This document shows positions 1-12,802 of a stretch of DNA of 55,492 bases, piece after piece; positions within the stretch are counted from its first letter, which is position 1; each line of letters begins with the position of its first letter. This DNA comes from Verrucomicrobiota bacterium (GTDB lineage: Bacteria > Verrucomicrobiota > Verrucomicrobiia > Limisphaerales > UBA9464): the NCBI GenBank assembly GCA_016871805.1, contig VHCG01000025.1, positions 1-55,492 of the forward strand. The letters run 5' to 3'. The translations under genes and the position numbers were made by a program. The notes under the pieces were generated by a model. That model had not been told where the DNA came from. It searched no databases and saw nothing but the letters and a program-made list of their open reading frames with translations.

Positions 1-1
1 C

Positions 2-262
2 CCGCTCTCCCGGTTCAACTTTCTCACCGCATTCGCACTGGCCTGGGTGGCGCACCATGTGCCGTTTGTCATCACGGCGGTCGGCGACTGGTTGAACGAT
101 GAGTGGCTGGTCCAGTACCAGAAATCCCTGCCGGGATGGCCCTCCGACGGCTTTGTCATGGCGATGGGCGTCGCGCTCGCGGTGGGATGCAGCGTCTGGG
201 GGTGGTGGTACGCCTGTCGACAGCTCGACCGGAGGCGATTCCTGTCGGAGGGCCGGGGTTGA
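2..262 (+). CDS. C-terminal fragment of a membrane protein, probably an ABC-2 type permease
   Basis: The reading frame is open from the first base of the window to a TGA at 260-262, so only the last 86 residues are visible. They contain two hydrophobic stretches (about residues 5-25 and 50-70) and end in a short basic tail, as expected for the end of a multi-span permease. The gene lies 53 bp upstream of a large ABC-2 permease on the same strand, which suggests both belong to one exporter operon whose ATPase would lie to the left. The family call is inferred from position and hydrophobicity; no diagnostic motif is present. Confidence 0.55.
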   Translation, partial: PLSRFNFLTAFALAWVAHHVPFVITAVGDWLNDEWLVQYQKSLPGWPSDGFVMAMGVALAVGCSVWGWWYACRQLDRRRFLSEGRG

Positions 263-315
263 GTCCGTGGTCTGTGGGCTTGTCGGACCACCTAAAAGTC
301 CGTGGAGTCGTGCCG

Positions 316-2007
316 ATGACGGTGCCCCCCATCGTGGAACGGGAGCTGAGGGTCGCCTCGCGGCTTCCGTGGACCTACTGGCTCCGGGTGGTGGTCGCGA
401 CGTCCGGGCTCCTGGCGGGTTGCCTCGGGTTGGCAATCACCCAGAGGCAGGGTCTCGTCACGAATGGAACGGGCTCAGGGGAACCCATCTACTATCTGGT
501 GTCGATCCTGGGTCTCCTGTTGGCCGGACTCTCGGGATTCCTGTTCACGACGGATAGCGTGAGCGTGGAGAAGCGGGAAGGGACACTGGGGCTCCTGTTC
601 CTCACGGATCTCCGGAGTCATGAGATCATCCTGGGCAAGTTCGTGGCCCATGCCTTGGCGGCTCTCTATTGCCAGCTGGCGCTGGTGCCGATCCTGGGAC
701 TCTCGCTTCTGATGGGTGGGATCTCGATGATGGACTGTGTCCGGATGGCGGCCGCGCTCCTGGTGGTGACCTTCGCCTCGCTGTCGCTCGGATTGCTGGC
801 ATCGATTCTCACCCGGGAGGTCCAGCGGGCGGTGGGTCTGAACACCCTGCTCGAGATGGGGGTCTGGGGCGGTGGATTCATGGTCTATGGCGTCCTGCTC
901 CTGCTCCACTATTGGCGGGTCGGCGGGGAGGTTCCAGACGGGTGGAACGACTGGCTGCTCAGTCTCAATCCAGTCACCGCCTTCATGGCCTCGCGATCGG
1001 TCCTGCCGGGCATGGCCCGTACCTCGGGATACCTCCTGTCGCTGGGATTTTCCGGAGGATGTGGGGTTGTCGCGCTGGGGCTCGCCACCTGGTGGCTACC
1101 CCGAAGCTGGCAGGACCGGGAGACGCGATCATCCCGGAGGGGTCTGTCGGCATGGCTGCAGCGGCTGCGGTTCTCGCGACCGGGAATGGCCGAGCGGTTC
1201 CGGGGACGACTCCTCGATGTGAACCCCGTGCTGTGGTTGTCGGCCCGGCACTGGATCCGGGGATGGCTCGTCTGGGGGGTGGTGATCGGGGTGCTCGTCT
1301 CCTTCATGGGATTGGGTTGGGAGGTTTCCCGTCGAGACGACAGCCGGGCCGCGATGCTGGCGTTCCTGGTCTGGTCCGCGCTGGTGATCCATCTCGTGCT
1401 CAAGTCGTGGATGGCCAACGAGGCCCCTCGACAGTTCCTCGAGGATCGGGCCACCGGGGCGATGGAGCTCCTGCTCACGACCTCGCTGACGGATCGAGAA
1501 ATCCTGGAGGGACGTTGGCGTGCGCTCCGGAGGCAGTTTTTGGGTCCGATGGTGGCCGTCCTGGTCCTCGACACCATCCTCCTCCTGGGAGTGGCGGCCA
1601 TTGAGCCTGATGACTCAGGCTACTCGCTGGCCGTTGCCCTCCTGTCGATGGTGTTCCTCGTCCTCGACCTGTGGGCCATTGGGTGGCTGGGCCTCTGGGT
1701 GGGGGTCTCTGGCGGCGGACGAACTGCAGCTTCGTCGGTCATGATCCGGATCGTGGTGCTGCCGGTGGTGGTCTGGATCCCGTTGATGGCGATGAGTGCG
1801 GTAGGAGGCGGTGGTGGCGAGAGCGCGAGGGCATTTATCCTCTGGGCCGTTGTCGGGACCCTCAATTCGGTCGTCTGGGGCGCATGGAGCCGCGGCCAAC
1901 TCGAGGAGCGGTTCCGCGAAATGGCGATCCGGCGTCCGGTCACCCGCCCGGGAGTCCTGGGCTGGTTTTCCCGAAACGAAAAACCCGGATCACGCCCTGG
2001 GGCATGA
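316..2007 (+). CDS. Double-length ABC-2 type transporter permease
   Basis: A protein of 563 residues with about twelve hydrophobic segments, nearly twice the usual ABC-2 permease length. Each half carries the same signature: VEKREGTLGLLFLTDL near residue 80 and EDRATGAMELLLTTSL near residue 380, each followed by a short helix of the form EI-x-x-G(K/R). This points to two fused permease halves. It would form the membrane channel of an ABC exporter; the ATPase is not in the window and the substrate is unknown. I chose the ATG at 316 because the frame upstream overlaps the previous gene and does not look coding. The TGA at 2005-2007 lies inside a hairpin that serves as terminator for the convergent gene. 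Confidence 0.8.
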   Translation: MTVPPIVERELRVASRLPWTYWLRVVVATSGLLAGCLGLAITQRQGLVTNGTGSGEPIYYLVSILGLLLAGLSGFLFTTDSVSVEKREGTLGLLFLTDLRSHEIILGKFVAHALAALYCQLALVPILGLSLLMGGISMMDCVRMAAALLVVTFASLSLGLLASILTREVQRAVGLNTLLEMGVWGGGFMVYGVLLLLHYWRVGGEVPDGWNDWLLSLNPVTAFMASRSVLPGMARTSGYLLSLGFSGGCGVVALGLATWWLPRSWQDRETRSSRRGLSAWLQRLRFSRPGMAERFRGRLLDVNPVLWLSARHWIRGWLVWGVVIGVLVSFMGLGWEVSRRDDSRAAMLAFLVWSALVIHLVLKSWMANEAPRQFLEDRATGAMELLLTTSLTDREILEGRWRALRRQFLGPMVAVLVLDTILLLGVAAIEPDDSGYSLAVALLSMVFLVLDLWAIGWLGLWVGVSGGGRTAASSVMIRIVVLPVVVWIPLMAMSAVGGGGGESARAFILWAVVGTLNSVVWGAWSRGQLEERFREMAIRRPVTRPGVLGWFSRNEKPGSRPGA

Positions 2008-2015
2008 TCCGGGTT
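1982..2015 (-). terminator. Rho-independent terminator of the convergent oxidoreductase gene
   Basis: A perfect 11-bp inverted repeat (AACCCGGATCA at 1982-1992, TGATCCGGGTT at 2005-2015) is followed on the minus strand by a T-rich run (TTTCGTTTCGG). It lies 39 bp beyond the stop of the minus-strand oxidoreductase. The right arm contains the stop codon of the plus-strand permease, which has no T-run on its own side, so termination is probably efficient in the minus direction only. Confidence 0.75.
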
Positions 2016-2053
2016 GTGGGCCGCGGTGGTCGCGGTCGACGTTCTGGCTGGCC

Positions 2054-3367
2054 TCAGGCGGGCTTGTAGCGGCCGGGCATCGGTAGCGGCATGATGGGGC
2101 ACTTCATGTCCCACGCGAGCGGCCCCTCGGGGCTGAGCTTCTCATCGGACTTCATGAAGTCCTCCCAGCTGACTTCGCCACCGGTGTAGGCCGCCAGACG
2201 GCCCATGAGTCCGAGCGCGGTGCTGGAGGCCAGCCATTCGCCGTCGAACCGGTAGTTCCGGGAATTCCGGATGCTGCCGAAGAGGTCCTCGTGCTCGACG
2301 ACGTACATGTCCTTGTTCTTCTCGCCGTCGTAGCGCCAGGGCTTCTCGCCGCGGATCACCGGCACGCCCCAGCCGCTCTGGGCGTTGCCCTTGGTGCCGA
2401 GGATGTAGTCGGAGTTGTCGTTGTAGCAGCCCGCGATCTGGCGCTGGGCGATGACGCCCCGGACCCCGGTGGCATACTCGTAGACCACCGTCATGTGGTC
2501 ATAGATGTTGCCCTCGTTGTTCGGGATCATGCGGCCGCCGGTGGCGGTGCACTTCAGGGGCGGCTTGTCGCCCATGCACCACGCCATCTTGTCGACGGTG
2601 TGGATGCATTGCTCGACGATGCCGTCGCCCGAGAGCCACGAGAAGTTCATCCAGTTGCGCAGCTGCCACTCGAGGTCCGTCATCCCGGGCTTGCGCGTGT
2701 TCTCGGCAGGCATGGGCTTCACGGGGCCGGTGAGATAGGTGCCGTAGATGGCCTTCACGTCGCCGATGCCGCCCGACAGGATGCGGTCATAGAGGGCGCG
2801 GCGGGGGAGGTCGGACCGCCAGCAGAAGCCGGAGACGAAGTGGAGCTTCTTCTCCTTGGCCATACGGACCGACTCCAGGACGTGACGGAGGCCGACGGCG
2901 TCGGTGGCCACGGGCTTCTCGGCGAAGATGTGCTTGTTGCGCTCCACCGCGTAGCGGAGGTGCATCGGACGGAATCCCGGAGGTGAGGCGAGCAGGACGA
3001 CGTCGATGCCGGAGTCGATCAGCTTCTCGAAGGCGTTGAGTCCGATGAAGGTGGATTCGGGGGTGACAGCGACGCGGGGGCCGTAGGTCTCCTTGAGACC
3101 CGCGAGGGCGAGCTTCGGCGGCTCGGGGAAGGCGTCGGCGACCGCGGTCAGCACGCAGTTGTCATCCGCGGTGAGCGCGTTGCCGGCGGCGCCGGTGCCG
3201 CGACCGCCGCATCCGATGAGGCCGATCTTGAGCGTATCGCTGTTCGCGGCGAAGGCCTTCTCCCGGAGGATCACCGAGGGAGCGGCCAGGGCGAACGCGG
3301 TCGCTGCGGAAGAGTTGCGGAGGAAACGCCGGCGCGAGTGCGACGGCAGGGAAGGGGATGGGTTCAT
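2054..3367 (-). CDS. TAT-exported Gfo/Idh/MocA family oxidoreductase
   Basis: A predicted NAD(P)-dependent sugar or inositol dehydrogenase of 437 residues. The N-terminus carries a twin-arginine signal (SRRRFLRNSSAATAFALAAP), so export in folded form with its cofactor is likely. Next come a Rossmann nucleotide-binding loop (IGLIGCGGRGTG) and the family's AEKPVA motif, whose Lys belongs to the active site. I chose the ATG at 3367 because it places the TAT motif about ten residues in; the open frame continues upstream into the cysteine desulfurase gene. Secreted paralogues of this family are abundant in Verrucomicrobiota and Planctomycetota, usually in polysaccharide degradation; the substrate cannot be told. 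It follows the cysteine desulfurase by 76 bp and may share its transcript. Confidence 0.88.
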   Translation of the reverse strand: MNPSPSLPSHSRRRFLRNSSAATAFALAAPSVILREKAFAANSDTLKIGLIGCGGRGTGAAGNALTADDNCVLTAVADAFPEPPKLALAGLKETYGPRVAVTPESTFIGLNAFEKLIDSGIDVVLLASPPGFRPMHLRYAVERNKHIFAEKPVATDAVGLRHVLESVRMAKEKKLHFVSGFCWRSDLPRRALYDRILSGGIGDVKAIYGTYLTGPVKPMPAENTRKPGMTDLEWQLRNWMNFSWLSGDGIVEQCIHTVDKMAWCMGDKPPLKCTATGGRMIPNNEGNIYDHMTVVYEYATGVRGVIAQRQIAGCYNDNSDYILGTKGNAQSGWGVPVIRGEKPWRYDGEKNKDMYVVEHEDLFGSIRNSRNYRFDGEWLASSTALGLMGRLAAYTGGEVSWEDFMKSDEKLSPEGPLAWDMKCPIMPLPMPGRYKPA

Positions 3368-3443
3368 AAATGCGGGGAATCGACGACGGAAACGGTCCGG
3401 CATTCGAACCGATTGGGTCAAGCCTCGGGTCGGATTCCAGGGC

Positions 3444-4604
3444 CTATGCACCGCTGCGGGATCCTCTTCGGACGCGTTGGATCACCTCGGGAAGGACCGC
3501 GATCACCCGGTCGACTTCCTCCTCGGTGGACGTTCGGCCCAGGGAGAACCGAACCAGCGCCGTGGCCTCCTCCCGAGGGACACCAAGGGCCCGCAGCACG
3601 TGGCTGGGTTCGAGGGATCCGGCGGAGCAGGCCGACCCACTCGAGGCGCAGATGCCCTTGAGATCCAGCGCCGCCATCAGCGCGATGCTGTCGGTTCCGG
3701 TCACGGAGAACGCAATCGTGTTCGCCAGACGCTCCGTGGGATGTCCCCGTAGGGTGACTCCTGGGAGGGCGGCTGCGGCCGTGGCAAGTCTCTCTGTGCT
3801 GGCAAGCAGGGGGTCCCGGGCGAACACGGGCTCCGGCACGAATCGGGCAAAGGCCTCCACGAGGCCGACGATTGCTGGCAGGTTCTCGGTCCCGGCACGA
3901 CGCTCGTTCTCGTGTCCCCCCCCCACCTGGGTGGGTCGAGGCTGGAGTGGGGATCGGATGAAGAGGGCCCCGGCACCCTTTGGGCCGTGGAATTTATGGG
4001 CGCAGACCGAGACGAGGTCGGCCTGGAACTGATGGATGTCCATGAAGGCGCACTTGCCGAAGGCCTGGACTGCGTCGGTGTGGAAGACCACCCCAGCCTC
4101 CTGGCAGAGGGACCCGATCTGTTCGACGGGTTGGAGTGTTCCAAGCTCGTTGTTCGCCGCCATCACGGAGACGAGGATTGTATCCGAACGGAGGGACCTT
4201 CGAACGTCCTCCGGATCCACGCGTCCATGTCGGTCGACAGGAAGGCGGGTCACCTCGAAGCCCTCGTGCCGCTCCAGATGTTCCACCGCGTGGAGGACGG
4301 CGTGGTGCTCGACGGGTGAGGTAATGAGGTGGGTTCCCTTGGAACGGAGCAGGCGGGCGGTGCCGAAGAGGGCGAGGTTGTTGGACTCGGTGCCGCCGCC
4401 CGTGAAGACCACCTCGCTCGGTTTGCACTTCCAGAGGGAGCCCATCCGATATCGGGCCTCGTCGAGTGCCGCCCGGGCGATACGGCCGACCTGGTGGACG
4501 CTGGAGGGATTGCCCCAGGCCAGATCCTGCATCGGCTCCATGGCGGCCCGGACCCCCGCGTCGAGCGGTGTCGTGGCATTGAAGTCGAAGTAGATTGGCA
4601 GCAC
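3444..4604 (-). CDS. Cysteine desulfurase, IscS/NifS family
   Basis: A PLP enzyme of 386 residues that removes sulfur from L-cysteine as a persulfide for Fe-S clusters, thiamine and thiolated tRNAs. Visible landmarks are the N-terminal YFDFNATTPLD, His100 in SPVEHHAV, HTDAVQ near 176-180, the PLP lysine K204 in CAHKFHGPKG, and the persulfide-forming Cys326 in SSGSACSAGS. Length and spacing match the group I (IscS/NifS-like) enzymes. No iscU, iscA or fdx is adjacent. Instead it follows the tRNA t6A genes tsaE and tsaB and thiL, which suggests a role in tRNA or thiamine sulfur supply. It starts 80 bp after tsaB on the same strand. The exact paralogue (iscS, nifS or sufS-like) is not certain. 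Confidence 0.93.
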   Translation of the reverse strand: MLPIYFDFNATTPLDAGVRAAMEPMQDLAWGNPSSVHQVGRIARAALDEARYRMGSLWKCKPSEVVFTGGGTESNNLALFGTARLLRSKGTHLITSPVEHHAVLHAVEHLERHEGFEVTRLPVDRHGRVDPEDVRRSLRSDTILVSVMAANNELGTLQPVEQIGSLCQEAGVVFHTDAVQAFGKCAFMDIHQFQADLVSVCAHKFHGPKGAGALFIRSPLQPRPTQVGGGHENERRAGTENLPAIVGLVEAFARFVPEPVFARDPLLASTERLATAAAALPGVTLRGHPTERLANTIAFSVTGTDSIALMAALDLKGICASSGSACSAGSLEPSHVLRALGVPREEATALVRFSLGRTSTEEEVDRVIAVLPEVIQRVRRGSRSGA

Positions 4605-4684
4605 GTCCCAAGGATGGCCTGCTGAAAAGGCTGGCGGGAACAGTTTTTGGAGGGTCGAGGTAAGTTCCGCGATACGACGGATCC

Positions 4685-5308
4685 TCAGAGAGATCTCGGT
4701 GCAGGTGCCTTCACAAAGGCGGCTTCACGGAGATAGACCGGCGCGAGTCGCTCTGGGGCTGTCGGCGCGCATTGATCCGCCATGACCGCAAGCCATGTGG
4801 CCTCGGGATGAAGTGCGACTACACCGGGCAGCGCGAGGCCCAGATCGGGACCCGCCACCCGGAGTCCCAGCCCCATCTGGGCCTTGATGTCGTCCAGGCA
4901 GCAGAGACGAGGTGGTTCCATCAGTCGTCCGGATTCGGCCCTGGCTACCGCATATTCCCCCCTCTGGGCATCGACCGCCAGCAGGGTGCGCCCCTCGAGG
5001 TGCTCTGAAGCCGCGGCCAGAGCCTCCAGGCTGGAGAGGCCGACCACCTCCGTTCTCAGGCCGAGGTGCCACCCCTGGGCGAGGGAGATGGCCAGCCGAA
5101 CCCCGGTGTAGCTCCCGGGTCCAAGGCCGACCACCAGTCGGTCGATCTCCCGCGGCTGGAGTCCACTCTCGCTCAGAACCCGGTCGACCAGCGCGGCTAG
5201 GGGGGTCTCGCGGACCCGCTCGAGGAGGCTCTGCGCGAGGAGGAGTCCATCCCTCGCGATTGCGATCGTCCTGCGGTCGGTGGAGAACTCAAAGGCCAGG
5301 GATGTCAT
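4685..5308 (-). CDS. tsaB: tRNA N6-threonylcarbamoyladenosine (t6A) biosynthesis protein TsaB
   Basis: A protein of 207 residues, close to the family norm, with the ASKHA-fold N-terminus (LAFEFSTDRRTIAIARDG) and the strongly conserved GLGPGSYTGVRLAISLAQG near residues 61-80. TsaB forms the core complex with TsaD and TsaE that transfers threonylcarbamoyl to A37 of ANN-decoding tRNAs; it is a scaffold and lacks catalysis of its own. Its start overlaps the end of tsaE by 20 bp, so the two are translationally coupled. tsaD and tsaC are not in the window. Confidence 0.95.
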   Translation of the reverse strand: MTSLAFEFSTDRRTIAIARDGLLLAQSLLERVRETPLAALVDRVLSESGLQPREIDRLVVGLGPGSYTGVRLAISLAQGWHLGLRTEVVGLSSLEALAAASEHLEGRTLLAVDAQRGEYAVARAESGRLMEPPRLCCLDDIKAQMGLGLRVAGPDLGLALPGVVALHPEATWLAVMADQCAPTAPERLAPVYLREAAFVKAPAPRSL

Positions 5309-5735
5309 GGGTGATCTCCCGGGTGGTGTCGTCCAAGGGGGTCAGGTGGATGGACCAGTGGCTTTGGTGGCTGGGTGGAGGAGTCCAACGTCCGATCCAC
5401 TCCACGGCGCTGATGCCCCCCGGGTGAATGAGGTAGTCCTCGAGTCCGGCCTCGTGGATCGCGGCGGGTCCATCGAGTCGGTAGAGGTCTAGATGGAACA
5501 GGGGGAGGCGACCGCCCTCGTACAGATTGATGAGGGAGAAGGTTGGAGAATGGATGCGCCCTGTGAAGCCGAGTCCACGGGCGAGTCCCCGGATGAGTGC
5601 CGTCTTGCCTGCACCGAGGTCGCCGCTCAGTCCGATCACCTGGCCCCGTGAGGCGACTCCTGCGATGCGCTCTCCGAGGGCTTCCGTGTCGCCGGCCGAT
5701 CGGGAGATCCAGGTTCTGATCGGCATGCCGTTCAT
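5289..5735 (-). CDS. tsaE: tRNA t6A biosynthesis ATPase TsaE
   Basis: A small P-loop ATPase of 148 residues. It shows a Walker A motif GDLGAGKT near residues 38-45, followed by the typical HSPTFSLINLYEG strand and HLDLYRL. TsaE binds the TsaB-TsaD complex and hydrolyses ATP to reset it after each t6A reaction. The ATG at 5735 overlaps the thiL stop by 4 bp and the 3' end overlaps tsaB by 20 bp, giving a compact thiL-tsaE-tsaB unit. Confidence 0.95.
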   Translation of the reverse strand: MNGMPIRTWISRSAGDTEALGERIAGVASRGQVIGLSGDLGAGKTALIRGLARGLGFTGRIHSPTFSLINLYEGGRLPLFHLDLYRLDGPAAIHEAGLEDYLIHPGGISAVEWIGRWTPPPSHQSHWSIHLTPLDDTTREITHDIPGL

Positions 5736-6667
5736 GCAAAATGCTCGTAGGCGCGGGGCGGGATGACCTGCAGACCCTGTTCGGTCCTGAGCCGGATCCC
5801 GGGTTCACGGGTAAGTCGTCCAATACAGGTGAGGCGAAGATCCGGGAACCGGGCTTTCCAGGCATTCAGCAGCGGTACGGCATCCTTCGGGCTGGTCGTG
5901 AACAGCAGCTCGAAATCCTCGCCGTCCATCAGCGCCGCCGCCCGTGGTGGGCGCGCACCGGGGACTTCCCTCGCGCGTTGGATGGCCGCCCTGCTGATCG
6001 GTAGCGACGTGGCCATCAACTCCGCACCAAGCCCACCGTTCGCCGCCAGCAGATGCCCGAGATCTCCGGCCAGCCCGTCGCTGAGGTCGAGCATGGCGTG
6101 GACCCGGCCGGACTCCGCCAGCCAGCGTCCCTGTTCAAGTCGGGGTTCGAAGTCCAGGTGCTTTCCGGCGAGGGATCCGCCCAGCTCGCCAGTGACGAAC
6201 ACAGCATCGCCTTCGCATCCTCCAGACCTCAGGACGGCCTTTCCCCTCGGGACGAACCCCATGAGGCTGACACTGATCCAGAGACGCTCGGGGCTGGTCG
6301 TGGTCTCGCCTCCGACGATGGCGACCCCGTGTCGTGTCGCGAGCCTGCCAAGCCCTTCGTAGAGATGGCGGATCCGTTCAGGATCGTGGTTGCTGGGAAG
6401 CCCCAGCGTGACGAGGCCGGCCACGGGGATTCCTCCCATGGCGGCGACGTCGCTCAGGCATCGACCGAGGGCCTTGTGTCCGACCCTGACGGGATCCGTC
6501 TCTGGCAGGAAATGAATACCCTCCACCACGGCGTCCACCTTGAGGAGCGTCTGGGTGAGCGGGGATCCCGGCTCCACGATCGCGCAGTCATCTCCGGCAC
6601 CCTGGACGACGGAGACATTCGTGGGTAGCGATGGGATGAGCCTAGCGATCAGATCGAATTCCTTCAT
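5732..6667 (-). CDS. thiL: Thiamine-monophosphate kinase
   Basis: A 311-residue member of the PurM/ThiL ATP-binding superfamily that phosphorylates thiamine monophosphate to the active diphosphate. Diagnostic segments are the N-terminal KEFDLIARL, GAGDDCAIV (metal and ATP site), VDAVVEGIHF, LSDVAAMGG and LDLSDGLAGD. The length is normal for the family. It is first in the tight thiL-tsaE-tsaB cluster and starts 94 bp after the HEAT-repeat gene on the same strand. Pairing of thiL with t6A genes is presumably co-expression of housekeeping functions, not a shared pathway. Confidence 0.95.
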   Translation of the reverse strand: MKEFDLIARLIPSLPTNVSVVQGAGDDCAIVEPGSPLTQTLLKVDAVVEGIHFLPETDPVRVGHKALGRCLSDVAAMGGIPVAGLVTLGLPSNHDPERIRHLYEGLGRLATRHGVAIVGGETTTSPERLWISVSLMGFVPRGKAVLRSGGCEGDAVFVTGELGGSLAGKHLDFEPRLEQGRWLAESGRVHAMLDLSDGLAGDLGHLLAANGGLGAELMATSLPISRAAIQRAREVPGARPPRAAALMDGEDFELLFTTSPKDAVPLLNAWKARFPDLRLTCIGRLTREPGIRLRTEQGLQVIPPRAYEHFA

Positions 6668-6761
6668 GGCAGTCCAGAACCGGCGCAGGGCATCACTGAC
6701 GTGTCACGGTGCGTTTCCCGAAATTCAGGCCTTGGATCGATGACCGACACGGATCCAGAAA

Positions 6762-10667
<3,906 letters not shown>

Positions 10668-10845
10668 AAAGGTCTTCGGTCGAGTCTGTAGCCCTTCGGG
10701 ATGCGAAGATGTTTGGATCTTTTTCAAAGTTTGGTTGACACCGTGCTCGATCTTTGTCACTCCATGGGACTCGTTCGTTAAGAATTCTCATTCCAAATCC
10801 ATTGAGCGGGAGAGTCTGAATGACTCGTCCGGACCGCACACAAGC

Positions 10846-11541
10846 ATGGCTAGCAAACGATACAAGAAGGCATCCACCCTCGTCGATGTCTCAAAGAACT
10901 ACCCCCTCAATCAAGCGGTCGATGTTCTCGTCAAGTTCCCACGGGCAAAGTTCGTGGAGACTGTGGATCTCGCTTTCAGACTCGGGGTCGACCCAAAACA
11001 GTCGGACCAAATGGTTCGCGGCACCTGTCCGCTTCCTCATGGTTCGGGAAAAACGGTACGCGTCTTGGTGTTCACCAAGGCTGGTGCCCAGGCTGAGGCG
11101 GCCAAGGCTGCAGGGGCCGACTTCGTGGGTTTTGACGACATGATCAAGAAATGTCAGGAGGGATGGGCTGACTTCGACGTTGCCATCTCGACTACCGAGG
11201 CGATGGCGGAGGTCCGAAAGCTTGGCAAAGTGCTCGGCCCACGTGGGCTGATGCCCAACCCGAAGACCGGTACTGTGTCGGACGACGTGGCGAAGGCCAT
11301 CAGGGAGGTCAAGGCGGGCCGGGTTGAATTCAAGATCGACAAAGCCGGCAACATCCATGTTCCAGTCGGCAAGGCGAGCTTCAGCGCCCAGCAGATTTCC
11401 GAGAATGCCCGGTCGGTCATCGAGGCCGTGGTGAGAGCCCGCCCTTCGGGTGCCAAGGGCATCTTTATCAAATCCTGCTCCCTCTCGCTGACCATGAGCC
11501 CACCGGTTCGGCTGGATCTCAAGGAGTTCGGCGCCAACTGA
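10846..11541 (+). CDS. rplA: 50S ribosomal protein L1
   Basis: A 231-residue protein of normal L1 length, beginning MASKRYKKA and containing the L1 signature [16 protein letters not shown]1 forms the mobile stalk near the E site and often represses its own mRNA translationally. In most bacteria rplK (L11) lies immediately upstream and is cotranscribed. Here the upstream neighbour is the divergent lpxB and no L11 sequence is present, so this transcript must begin with rplA. The region between has an exact TTGACA (10735-10740) but I could not find a convincing -10 at the right distance. rplJ follows after 20 bp. Confidence 0.98.
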   Translation: MASKRYKKASTLVDVSKNYPLNQAVDVLVKFPRAKFVETVDLAFRLGVDPKQSDQMVRGTCPLPHGSGKTVRVLVFTKAGAQAEAAKAAGADFVGFDDMIKKCQEGWADFDVAISTTEAMAEVRKLGKVLGPRGLMPNPKTGTVSDDVAKAIREVKAGRVEFKIDKAGNIHVPVGKASFSAQQISENARSVIEAVVRARPSGAKGIFIKSCSLSLTMSPPVRLDLKEFGAN

Positions 11542-11561
11542 ACCAACAAGGGACCCTTCAC

Positions 11562-12074
11562 ATGCGTACCGAGAAGCAATTCATCTCAGCAGAATACGTC
11601 GCCCGGATTCAGGCGTCGCCGTTCTTCCTGGTTGTCGATTACCGCGGCCTGGCTGTATCAAAGTTTACTGAGCTTCGGAAACGCCTCAACAAGGCGGGCG
11701 CCGAGGTTCATGTCGTCAAGAACACCATATTCCGGGTTGCCGCGAAGCAGGCCGGTGTCGCGGATTTGTCCGGAGCACTCGCGGGTCAGCTGGCGGTCGT
11801 GACTGGGAAAGACGACATCGCTGCGGCTGCAAAGGTCATCAAGACCTTTCAGTCCGAGTTTGAGAAACCGAAGCTTCAGTTCGGCTACCTTGGCAGCCAG
11901 CGCCTCGAGGCGGCTGCTGTCGAGGCTATTGCGGATCTTCCGCCGATCGGTGTTCTCCGGGGCAGGCTGCTTGGTGTGATTCAGGCCCCCGCTCAGAAGC
12001 TCGCGGCACTCATCAACACCCCTGGCTCCCAGCTCGCGCGGGTCATCAAGGCGAAGGTCGACAAGCCGGATTGA
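11562..12074 (+). CDS. rplJ: 50S ribosomal protein L10
   Basis: A 170-residue protein that anchors the L7/L12 stalk dimers to the ribosome. The N-terminal half has the typical [19 protein letters not shown] and [17 protein letters not shown] segments; the C-terminal helix ([21 protein letters not shown]) is the L12-binding region. It starts 20 bp after rplA, which leaves no room for the long L10 leader that regulates rplJL in many bacteria, so control through L1 or a leader before rplA is more likely. rplL follows after 159 bp. Confidence 0.98.
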   Translation: MRTEKQFISAEYVARIQASPFFLVVDYRGLAVSKFTELRKRLNKAGAEVHVVKNTIFRVAAKQAGVADLSGALAGQLAVVTGKDDIAAAAKVIKTFQSEFEKPKLQFGYLGSQRLEAAAVEAIADLPPIGVLRGRLLGVIQAPAQKLAALINTPGSQLARVIKAKVDKPD

Positions 12075-12233
12075 TCGCAGCGCTCCATCCCTCTCGGAAT
12101 ACAGGCGCCGTCCCGTCTGGATCCCGAACTCAAAAAAGAGTGAATCGTCGGTTCGCGGGCTGCGGACTAATCTGAAGGGGCTCCTTCTTCGACGAGACTG
12201 AACGGACGACAACAAGGACAGAAAGAAAACATC

Positions 12234-12623
12234 ATGGCAGACATCAACAACATCGTGGAAGAACTCAGCAAGCTCACCGTTCTCGAGGCCGCCGAATTGG
12301 TTAAGGCCCTTGAGACCAAGTGGGGCGTTACTGCTGCTGCCCCCGTGGCAGTTGCCGCGGCTCCGGCCGCCGGCGGTGGCGCTGCGGCTCCTGCCGCAGA
12401 GGTCAAGGACACGTTCGATGTGATCTTGGCATCGGTTCCAGCCGACAAGAAAATCGCCGTCATCAAGGTTGTCCGCGAGGTCAAGGCCGGTCTCGGTTTG
12501 GCAGAGGCCAAGGCTTTGGTCGACGGGGCTCCGAAGCCCGTTCTCGAGGGTGCCCCGAAGGCGGACGCCGAGGCAGCCAAGAAGAAGCTCGAAGAGGCCG
12601 GGGCCAAGATCGAGCTCAAGTAA
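12234..12623 (+). CDS. rplL: 50S ribosomal protein L7/L12
   Basis: A 129-residue acidic stalk protein that recruits translation GTPases. It has the N-terminal dimerisation domain ([23 protein letters not shown]), an Ala/Gly/Pro-rich hinge at about residues 36-56, and the C-terminal domain with [21 protein letters not shown] and the [14 protein letters not shown] ending. An AAGGA ribosome binding site precedes the ATG. The 159-bp gap from rplJ and the hairpins that follow suggest differential expression of rplL relative to both neighbours, as needed for a protein present in several copies per ribosome. Confidence 0.98.
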   Translation: MADINNIVEELSKLTVLEAAELVKALETKWGVTAAAPVAVAAAPAAGGGAAAPAAEVKDTFDVILASVPADKKIAVIKVVREVKAGLGLAEAKALVDGAPKPVLEGAPKADAEAAKKKLEEAGAKIELK

Positions 12624-12635
12624 CATCCATCTCAA

Positions 12636-12662
12636 GGAGGGAGGCGGTTCCCGCCTCCCTCC
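12636..12662 (+). terminator. Hairpin just after rplL, probable attenuator before rpoBC
   Basis: A perfect 12-bp GC-rich stem (12636-12647 with 12651-12662) and a TTC loop begin 12 bp after the rplL stop. The sequence after the stem (CCTTAGTCC) has only two T residues, so full termination is unlikely. Partial termination or mRNA stabilisation is more plausible. In Escherichia coli an attenuator in the same gene gap lowers rpoBC transcription relative to rplJL; this hairpin would serve the same purpose by analogy. Confidence 0.6.
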
Positions 12663-12742
12663 CTTAGTCCCCGCACGCCGAGAGCTTGTCGTTTGCGGGT
12701 TTGTTCTTTAGCGATACCGTCGAAAGGTTGTTGAAACTTGAG

Positions 12743-12802
12743 GGTAACAAGACGAGACCGGTCGGTTTTCGGAGCTAAACCGTCCGGCCTTGTCTTGTTG
12801 TC
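12743..12802 (+). promoter_or_regulatory. Long imperfect stem-loop in the rplL-rpoB gap, possible RNase III processing site
   Basis: The arms AACAAGAC (12746-12753) and GTCTTGTT (12792-12799) pair, extended outward by G-U pairs to 12743/12802. Inside, after a GAGA/CCTT internal loop, CCGG pairs with CCGG (12758-12761/12784-12787). A T-T mismatch follows, then CGGTTT with AAACCG (12763-12768/12777-12782) around an 8-nt loop. Such a long interrupted duplex resembles RNase III substrates, and E. coli has an RNase III site in the same gap. A weak internal promoter candidate (TTGTCG at 12686-12691, TAGCGA at 12709-12714, 17-bp spacer) lies just upstream. Confidence 0.55.

Noticed and set aside
10735..10763. 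A perfect TTGACA before rplA as the operon promoter
   Set aside because: No acceptable -10 lies 16-18 bp downstream (the sequence there is CACTCC), so I did not list it as a promoter.
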